Assembly (NCBI RefSeq): GCF_024323335.1
Contig: NC_066583.1
Span: 15,342,665 to 15,406,664 of the forward strand
Length of the DNA: 64,000 nt
DNA from: Lathyrus oleraceus
Taxonomy: Eukaryota > Streptophyta > Magnoliopsida > Fabales > Fabaceae
Reading direction: 5' to 3'
A model generated the notes under the pieces. The model did no database searches and was not told the origin of the DNA. It saw nothing but the letters and a program-made list of their open reading frames with translations. Made by a program: the position numbers and the translations under genes. Positions 57,271-64,000 of this stretch are shown one piece after another (the stretch's first letter is position 1; the number at the start of each line of letters is the position of its first letter).

Positions 57271-57527
57271 CTGCATAATGATTTGATTTTTTTATTTTAG
57301 AGAAGTGAATTGTGACCAAATATTATGCAGATGGACAATTATTATTTTATTTAATTATGTTTTATGTGATTAGCATTTTCAGAAAAGCAACAAGTAAAAA
57401 ATAAAACATCATAGATGTGGATGAATAGAATTGCATTTTATTGATGATCAATTTGAAATATGCCCAACAATGTTCACTTCTCCCTTAGTCATAGGAGAAG
57501 TATTTCAAAAATAATAAAAGCAATTAC
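57271..57527 (-). other. Ogre3 pol intron
   Basis: Inferred 257 bp intron. Donor GTAATTG from 57527, acceptor ...ATTATGCAG ending at 57271. The upstream exon ends ...VIVHRS + AA, and the junction AA|G makes Lys and continues LVSKPI. Unspliced RNA meets TAA at the donor. Same design as Ogre1. Confidence 0.78.
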
Positions 57528-58926
57528 TTAGAGCGATGAACAATAACAGGAACATAGACAACGATCCAATTGTTGCAAGCTTTTCATGTGTCACAAAATT
57601 GGTGTAGTCTTCATCTTCACCCCCCTCGATCACTGCAGTTGAGTGTTGTTTATTACCATGAATGAACCCTCCGCTACGGAAACTAGGTTACACATCTTCA
57701 ACTTTAATCACAGACGACCCTTGTTGGAAACCCAAACTGGCTCGATTCTTGTTCTCAGTGACCTCTACCATCCGGCCACACTGATAAGAATTGCCGTCTC
57801 CAACAATCTTCTGGGAATCTTTAAAAGAGGAGATAGATGCCCCAACTCTCTTTTCTTCAGCAATAAATAGAGCTTGGAACGGAGTTCCAATCTCATCCTC
57901 AACCTCTACATACGAGAAAGACGATAAATGACTTACTAACATCGATTTTTCTCCACACATAATGACGAGCTTACCATTCTTCACAAATTTCAACTTATGA
58001 TGTAGAGTGGAAGTTACAGCTCCAGCTTCATGTATCCAGGCCTTCCCAACAAGCAGCTATAGGTCGGGTGGATGTCCATTACTTGGAAAGCAATTTAGAA
58101 ATCACTCGGACCTATCTTCACTAGAAGGTCCACCTCACCAATAACAGTCTTGCGAGAACCATCAAAAGCTTTGACGATCACGCCACTGTATCTCATCGGA
58201 GCTCCTTGATACGATAATCTGGACAGGGTTGATTTGGGGAGTACATTGAGAGAAGAAATGGTATCGACCAACATATTGGACAACACATCCTCCTTGCAAT
58301 TCATTGATATATGAAATGCTAGGTTGTGATTTCTGCCTTCCTCAGGATGTTCTTCATCACAAAAGCTCAAGTTGTTGCAGGAAGTGATGTTAGCAACGAT
58401 ATTGTCAAACTGATCCACTATTACATCATGTTCAACATATGTTTGCTCCAATACTTTTTGTAATGCTTTTCTGTGCGCTTCAGAATTCATAAGCAGAGAC
58501 AACACTGAAATTTTGGAAGGAGTTTGAAGTAACTGCTCCACCACATTAAATTCACTCTTCTTAATCAAACGTAGTACCTCGTTATCATCATTAGGATTCA
58601 AATTGCTGGATTCAACAAACTGACACTTTGGAGCACTGACCGAATTTCGGGAAAACATGACCAAAAACATGACCACTAAGGGTCACCTACATAACATCAG
58701 CAATGTTCAAAACATAATTGGTCGTAGGCAACGGAACCTCTTGACCATTTTCTAACATAGTAGCATTATACTGATACGGAACAACTCTATCAGATGCATA
58801 TTGGACGAGGCCCGCTAACCGTATCACTAACGGTGATACTGATCTATTAGTGTTGTTACTGTTGCTGTTGTCGAACTGGATTACCACCCGCTCAGGGGTC
58901 TTAAATACTGGCACTATCACGTTCAC
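57528..58926 (-). pseudogene. Ogre3 aspartic protease region
   Basis: Linker (58687-58926; VIVPVFKTPERVVIQFD) and retropepsin-like region. The catalytic motif reads LVDTISSLNVLP (near 58240): Asp kept, but the Gly of DTG is Ile, which should disable it. Downstream: AFDGSRKTVIGEVDLLVKIGPSDF, then a frameshifted LLGRPW-type segment near 58040, then 57688-57993 (FVKNGKLVIMCGEKSMLVSHLSSFSY), then the exon end at the donor (57528). Interruptions include TAG at about 58092-58094 and TAG near 57687. Same module order as Ogre1. Confidence 0.85.
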
Positions 58927-60690
58927 ATCATCTATATCCCTCGATTGTTAAATCTGGATTACATTCTCATCCATCAACTTCTGGATATCTCTTTTGACAA
59001 CTGAACACCCACGAGGGTTTACAATGCAAATCGCACAATCAGCATGGTCATGCTCACAATTACTAATAGTACACAGGGTCTTATGCATCTCTACCAAAGA
59101 CCGATGAATATGTCGCACATCAAACACTCGGAAACTTCCAGGACAACCATCTACCATGTTGACATAGGAATTACCATGAGCAGGCAATTGGTTTGCTTTC
59201 ACATTAGACGCGTGGTCCTCAAAGGACACCATCCCATTCTTCACTAGCTTCTAGACCTCGTACTTCAACGGGTAGCAGTTTTCAATATCATTGCTGGGAG
59301 CTCCTTGATAAAAGGCACAACGGAGTTCAACCTTATACCACCATGGGAGTGGTTCTGGGATTTGTGGCGGATCTCTTGGTTGGAGAAGGTTCTTGAGAAC
59401 CAAGGATGGATAAAGTTTAGCATATGACATAGGAATAGGGTCGAAAGAGACCTTCTTCCTCTCAAAATTCTGTTGTTGTTGTTGATATTGTTGGTGTTAT
59501 TGTTGTAGTTGTTTGTTCTTTGTTGTGGTTGTTGTTGACATTGTTGTTGAACTGGAATTGATTGATTATGGGAAAATACTGGAATAACGGATGATACTTA
59601 ATGATGATGTTGACGTGGTTGCGGATTTCTTCTGACATGAGGCCTCCTCTACCTCCCAACTAATACTGCATTGGTTTTGCCTTTCTTCTTTCTAGCGAAA
59701 CTGCTACCATATTTCTTGCTTGACGATACCTCTTCCTTAGACAGACGTCCTTCACATACTCCTTCTTCTAACCCCATCCCCATGTTTACCATTTCGGTAA
59801 AATCACTAGGGGCACTAGCAATCATGCGTTCTTAATAAAATGAACTCAGGGTCTTAAGGAAAATCTTTGTCATCTCTTTTTCTTCCAACAGAGGGTTGAT
59901 CTGAGCGGCAAGCTCTCTCCACCTCTGGGCGTACTCTTTGAATGTGTCTTTGTCCTTCTGAGACATCAACCTCAGCTGGTCCCTATCTGGCGACATGTCC
60001 ACATTATACTTGTATTGTTTCACAAAAGCTTCACCCAAATCATTAAACGTGTGAACACTTGCACTATCCAATCCCATGTACCACCTCAGAGCGGCACCAG
60101 TCAGACTATCTTAGAAATAATGAATCAATAACTGATCATAATCAGTTTGTGTCAACATTTTCTTGGCATACATGATGAGATGGCTAAGTGGACAAGTATT
60201 TCCCTTATACTTTTCAAAGTCAGGGACTTTGAACTTCATCGGGATTTTGAAATTTGGCACTAAGCAGAGTTCAACAAAACTCTTACCAAACTAATCTTTT
60301 CCCCTCAAGGTCTTCAACTCCTTTCGCAGCTCAAGGAATTGGTCTTTCATCTCATCTATCTTTTCATAAACATCCAGACCCTCAGATGGCTCGGAATGGT
60401 AGATGGTATCCTCAACACGAGGCAGAGTGTGAACAACTAGAGGCGGAACAGACATGACCGGCTAGATGTCGGCATGGAAGCAAAAGTAGGCGCAAACCCT
60501 TTGGGAACAAAGTTTGGCGACATCCCCCACGGGAATCCGGTAGGCATAGTAGGAGAAAACTGAGTGGCAGGCGCGGTTGAAGTAACAACTTGGCTGAAGC
60601 CCAGAAGAATAACCAATAAGACATCTGGAGGAAGAAAAACCTGTTATGCAAATGATGCATGAAATGCAATGTTTTATTTTTTTTTATTTT
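58927..60690 (-). pseudogene. Ogre3 gag (broken)
   Basis: Capsid core motifs KFKVPDFEKYKGNTCPLSHLI, DQLLIHYF*DSLTGAALRWYMGLDS, TFNDLGEAFVKQYKYNVDMS, RDQLRLMSQKDKDTFKE and MTKIFLKTLSSFY*ERMI. Downstream a Gln/Thr-rich stretch (59470-59580) and the Cys/His regions (58948-59400: NPRGCS, CEHDHADCAIC). The N-terminal coiled-coil segment seen in Ogre1 (MDHLEQENRELK) is missing, so the start is truncated. Several TAG/TAA codons (for example D*FGKS, HYF*DS, SFY*ERM) and frameshifts near 59460 and 60420-60480. Confidence 0.85.
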
Positions 60691-60907
60691 CAATGAACAT
60701 ACTATTTTATTTGCAAATTTATAATAACAATTGTAATAATTTGGTTGACCATAAAAATCTCTTTTATATAATTTTGAAGGATTACACTGAGTACAATTTC
60801 AGAAACCAAAATACAAATACAAGAGAAAAAGGAAACTAATCATCCTAAGGATGCCCTAACAATAGTGGCAAATGCTCTGGCCGCAGGCGCGTACTCCTTT
60901 GGATGCG
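60691..60907 (-). other. ORF1-gag spacer of Ogre3
   Basis: About 200 bp AT-rich, non-coding; equivalent to 26712-26921 in Ogre1. Confidence 0.6.
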
Positions 60908-62349
60908 TCAGATCTCAGACTCAAAAGATGTCTTCATCTGAGCCTTCTCGAGGACAAGCTGATCAATAATCTTCTTCCAAGCACTGGAAGGTTGAGGCAT
61001 ACTAGAGGAAGATGGACCCTTTAGCTCTCTCTGTCTCTTCAGTACTCGGTCTTCAATAAGTTCAATAAGCGTATCTTTGTCCTTAGACTCAAGCTGCAAC
61101 TCCTCATGCTTTTTGCTCAAAGCATGGAACCGCTCTTCCCACATATCCTTCTCTTGCTTCATCTTGGCGAGTACGTCTTCCAACTCCTCTACATCTTGGT
61201 TATGGAGAGTTAATGGCTCAACCACAACCATAGACATAGGTATTTCACAAGCATACGACATCTTCAACTCCAAAGCTCCCTTCTTCACCCAAGAAGTGTA
61301 TGCTTCCAAAGCTACACAGTTGCACGGACCAAGCTCGGATCTTCCTTTCCTATGCACATTATGCCAAGCATGTACCATCTTCTGCCTCAAATGTTGGGGA
61401 TCTTTACCTTCTTGATAGAAAATACCTTCTAACTGAATGTTATTAGGTTTGTCTCTCAAGGGGAACCCAAGTTGACAACGAGCCAAAGTAGGGTTGTAGT
61501 TATTTCCTCTTTTAGTACCAATGAGAGGCACATTAGAGAATTCACCACAACTATCAATAATATCCAAGCTACTCAATGCGAAGTCATACCAAACTATATC
61601 ATCATTAGTGAGGGACATAAGTCTCTGAGACCACCGTAGACATTGTTTGTTCTCCACAAAAGCAGGCGTCTGAGGCAAGTGCGAAATAAACCACTTGTAC
61701 AGAAGAGGAACACAACACACAATAGTGCCACCACCTTTAGAATTCCTCAAATGCAAAGAGAAGTACGTACCACCCAACAAAGTAGGCACATGATTCCCAA
61801 TCAAGAAGATTCTAATGGCGTTAACATCAACAAAATCGTCAATGTTAGGGAACAAAGCTAAACCATAGATGAGTAACACAAAGATGGATTCAAAAGCATC
61901 CACACTACCGGCTTGAGCAAAGATAGTAGGTTTCCCAATAAGGCACTCAAAAGTCAACCCAAACGTTCCTCCTTTCTTCACCCAATGAGCCTCAATCTCA
62001 TACTTATTCAGATGAAGAGCTTCAGGTATAAGATGAGATCTGGGAATCTCCTCCAATCCACTAAAAGGCACCTTGTTAGAAATAGGTATTCCCAAGAGAT
62101 GGGCATACTCCTCTAACGTAGGCATAAGTTGATAATCGGGAAAAGTGAAGCAACGGTAGAGAGGATCATAAAACTGTACCAACACACTCAAGAGTCCTTC
62201 CACTACATCAGTAGATAACACAAATAGAATCTTCCCATGACGTTTCTTGAATCCAAGGGATCTAATACAAAAGATGATAGCTTCCTTAGCTATTTCAAAT
62301 AGGGACATCTGAAACTGTACTTCCTAGTGTTCCTTTGTCCATAATCCAT
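60908..62349 (-). pseudogene. Ogre ORF1 (Ogre3 copy, best preserved)
   Basis: Same protein as the Ogre1 ORF1. The ancestral start is ATG 62349-62347 (MDYGQRNTRKYSFR). An early TAG after CPYLK and a one-base loss near VLDPLD put the first 30-40 codons out of frame. From about 62230 down to 60908 a single open frame of some 440 codons remains: VQFYDPLYRCFTFPDYQLMP, TLEEYAHLLGIPISN, VPFSGLEEIPRSHL, LLIYGLALFPNIDDFVDVNA, TYFSLHLRNSKGGGTIVCC, VPLLYKWFISHLPQTPAF, then MSLTNDDIVWYDF and LARCQLGFPLRDKPNNI. The C-terminus is a Glu/Lys/Gln-rich probable coiled coil (ELEDVLAKMKQEKDMWEERF). Function unknown. This is the longest open frame in the window and the best query for the family. Confidence 0.88.
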
Positions 62350-63201
62350 GGTCTGATAATATTTGCAAATAAAACCTAAGTTCCTCAAAGTTATTCTTCT
62401 GTGATGAATGTTATGATACGCATGAATGCATGAATGCAACACTCACAAATAAGGGATCACACACAAGGCAAACAAATAACGGTCAAGGGATGAATAAAGT
62501 TATTGTCAAGATCAATCATCCATTTTAGAGGATTATGGTTTTCACCTTATCAACACCCAAGTTCCATTGCTATTGACAAGACTGGATTGGATCAACCAAG
62601 AATCAAGGGTTTGTTGCGAGTCACGGGCATGGAGTCAGGTTTAAGAACCATCCCAAAGGAGTGTACTAAGGATAAAAACCTATAGATTATGTTCTAAGAA
62701 GTTCCTATAGTCTTAATTCCATCTATCGAACATTGCAGGTTAGGATTACTGACTCATCAACCCATAATATTCTCAAGAGAAATTCGTATGAGTGTAGTAT
62801 CGTGTAACAACTGTTACCAAGTCTACACCTGAACAGTCTCCGCACTACGTCCTAAATAGGCCAAGTTGGGTTAAATGTTCTACGGTCCTCAGCTTCTCGG
62901 ACCTCAAATCAGAGAAAGTAATGCCTAACCACAAATAACTTGTGTGACATCAATAGCTCCAAAATGGTCTCCACTGAGTAGATGGGTCTAAAGCCAACTT
63001 GTTAAGGACTATTCCACACAAGTCGAACATGATTATACCATCCTCCTATCTTAATTGCACTCAAGTCCAGGTTAGAACTTATCTCACCACTCAAAGATCA
63101 CCAAGCACAACAAGTAGATTATATCATACAAACAGATATGCAAACATTCAATACACAAATATATACACATAAAAAAGTAGGTTAAACCCACTGGAGACTA
63201 A
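62350..63201 (-). other. 5' leader of Ogre3
   Basis: About 850 bp untranslated, collinear with the Ogre1 leader. No coding support. Confidence 0.7.
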
Positions 63202-63219
63202 TCCCCAGCAGAGTCGCCA
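63202..63219 (-). other. Ogre3 primer binding site
   Basis: TCCCCAGCAGAGTCGCCA on the plus strand, identical to the Ogre1 site, nine bases from the LTR start at 63229. Confidence 0.87.
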
Positions 63220-63228
63220 CTTAATTTC

Positions 63229-63586
63229 TGTAGTGGTAAATTCATGACCATTAAGCTATGGATAAACTTAACGTCAATAAAACTAGAGTCACCACCATGC
63301 TTTTATTATTTCCAAAGGAAAAGGGAAAACTATGAACAAAACCCAAAGATAATAAGTTTTCAAATCAAAAATAATAAAATTCCAGGGTTACAGGTAAGGG
63401 GGTTGGTTACACAGAGGGAAGGTGTTAGCACCCAAAGTGTCCTAGGTACTCCTAGGGAGCCCCCTTTTATGTGTGTATGTGTTTTGGTATAAAAGATGTT
63501 TGCAACAAATAGAGTGAGGGGATGAAAAAAAATTCATTAATTATATTTTTGTGTTTGACAAGACCTTCGGACATGTGCCTACGTAC
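63229..63586 (-). repeat. 5' LTR of Ogre3, terminal part (interrupted)
   Basis: Begins TGTAGTGGTAAATTCATG. Reverse complement matches the last about 360 bp of the Ogre2 LTR (41480-41841), including 'cctaggagtacctaggacac' and 'aaccaacccccttacctg'. Broken after 'gtgcctacgtac', where the Ogre2 LTR continues with 'caacat'. Confidence 0.88.
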
Positions 63587-64000
63587 TGTAGCACCTCAAA
63601 TTTGCACCTCCCATTTTGTATATACATTTTCATTTTAGGTCATTAACATTGCATTATTCATTGCATAGTCCATCAAGTCATCAGGCAAGACTGGCCAGAA
63701 GATTCAACTGTGCAAGGCAACAAGTGCATTTTCTATGGAATCGAAGCCCTAGGGTTGGTACAATGAGTTCATGTGACCCAAGGATCATTTTGAAGTGGTT
63801 TGGCCAAGTATTGGAAGCTCAGACTCATCAGTCCATGTGCAAATCATCTGAAACCCTAAAAAGTCAACAAAAGTCAACTGTCAATTCAACTGTGGATTTG
63901 GAGGTGGGAAATGGTTAGAGATGCCTCATTCATGTTCAAACAAGTCTCATTTGACATTTCAAACATCAACATTGAAATATTTGAAGTCAGATCAAGACTT
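63587..64000. mobile_element. LTR of another retrotransposon, start only
   Basis: Begins TGTAGCACCTCAAATTTGCA, the form of a legume gypsy LTR start, precisely where Ogre3 LTR similarity stops. CGTAC (63582-63586) would be its TSD. Runs off the window end; no coding is assigned. Family unknown. Confidence 0.65.

Larger units (their letters stand above)
45177..63586 (-). mobile_element. Ogre3: Ogre element with hybrid 3' LTR
   Basis: Minus-strand Ogre: 5' LTR start (63229-63586, then interrupted), PBS 63202-63219, ORF1, gag, protease, intron, pol, repeat-rich 3' UTR, PPT 50936-50952 and 3' LTR 45177-50935. The two LTR ends disagree: the 5' LTR carries a subtype-B terminus (like Ogre2), while the 3' LTR terminus is of the Ogre1 subtype. 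The 3' LTR is therefore a hybrid. No matching TSD can be shown. Coding modules are all interrupted; integrase and protease have lost catalytic residues. Confidence 0.88.

Overview
This window reads as plant nuclear heterochromatin, most likely from a legume of the tribe Fabeae (pea, vetch, lentil or grass-pea group). The composition is AT-rich and I found no intact host gene. Almost every base belongs to nested LTR retrotransposons, mainly giant Ty3/gypsy Ogre elements (Tat lineage). The Ogre calls rest on LTRs of 4.5-5.8 kb that begin TGTAAGACCCCAA, a tRNA-like primer site (tccccagcagagtcgcca), an extra ORF1 upstream of gag, a small intron between protease and reverse transcriptase, two RNase H-like modules, and a long repeat-filled 3' untranslated region.

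Layout. (1) 1-9167: gypsy LTR-like debris. A 4,490 bp internally deleted Athila-lineage element (1021-5510, minus strand, TSD CATAG) is inserted in it. A dead, intronless copy of a plant alpha/beta-hydrolase gene lies at 6176-7095. (2) 9168-9811 plus 34135-41841: 'Ogre2' (plus strand), truncated at its 5' side, with integrase C-terminus, 3' UTR, polypurine tract and 3' LTR. (3) 9812-34129: 'Ogre1' (minus strand), a complete 24.3 kb element with both LTRs, PBS, PPT and a perfect 5 bp TSD (GCAGA), inserted into the last codons of the Ogre2 pol. Ogre1 itself carries a 1,824 bp solo LTR (17586-19409, TSD CAGTT). (4) 41842-45176: 'Ogre4' (plus strand), an older, heavily mutated pol fragment with RT, RNase H and integrase. 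(5) 45177-63586: 'Ogre3' (minus strand), with a hybrid 3' LTR (45177-50935), 3' UTR, pol, gag-pro, ORF1, PBS and the start of its 5' LTR. The 5' LTR is broken at 63587 by yet another LTR that runs out of the window.

How the parts work together. In an active Ogre, ORF1 (function unknown), Gag, protease, RT, RNase H and integrase come from one LTR-driven transcript. In both Ogre1 and Ogre3 the splice donor before RT overlaps an in-frame stop, and splicing would restore the pol frame; this is a plausible switch between Gag-Pro and Gag-Pro-Pol. All copies here are disabled by nonsense codons, frameshifts, deletions or lost catalytic residues, so none looks autonomous.

Inferred order of events: Ogre4 first; then Ogre2 and the element that supplied the outer part of the 45177-50935 LTR; then Ogre1 into Ogre2; then the solo LTR's parent into Ogre1. 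No clearly new biological system is evident. The most unusual items are the two-part hybrid LTR, the deleted Athila derivative that keeps a single chimeric reading frame, the hairpins in the Ogre LTR leaders whose arms differ between subtypes but still pair, and the stop-codon/splice-donor overlap.
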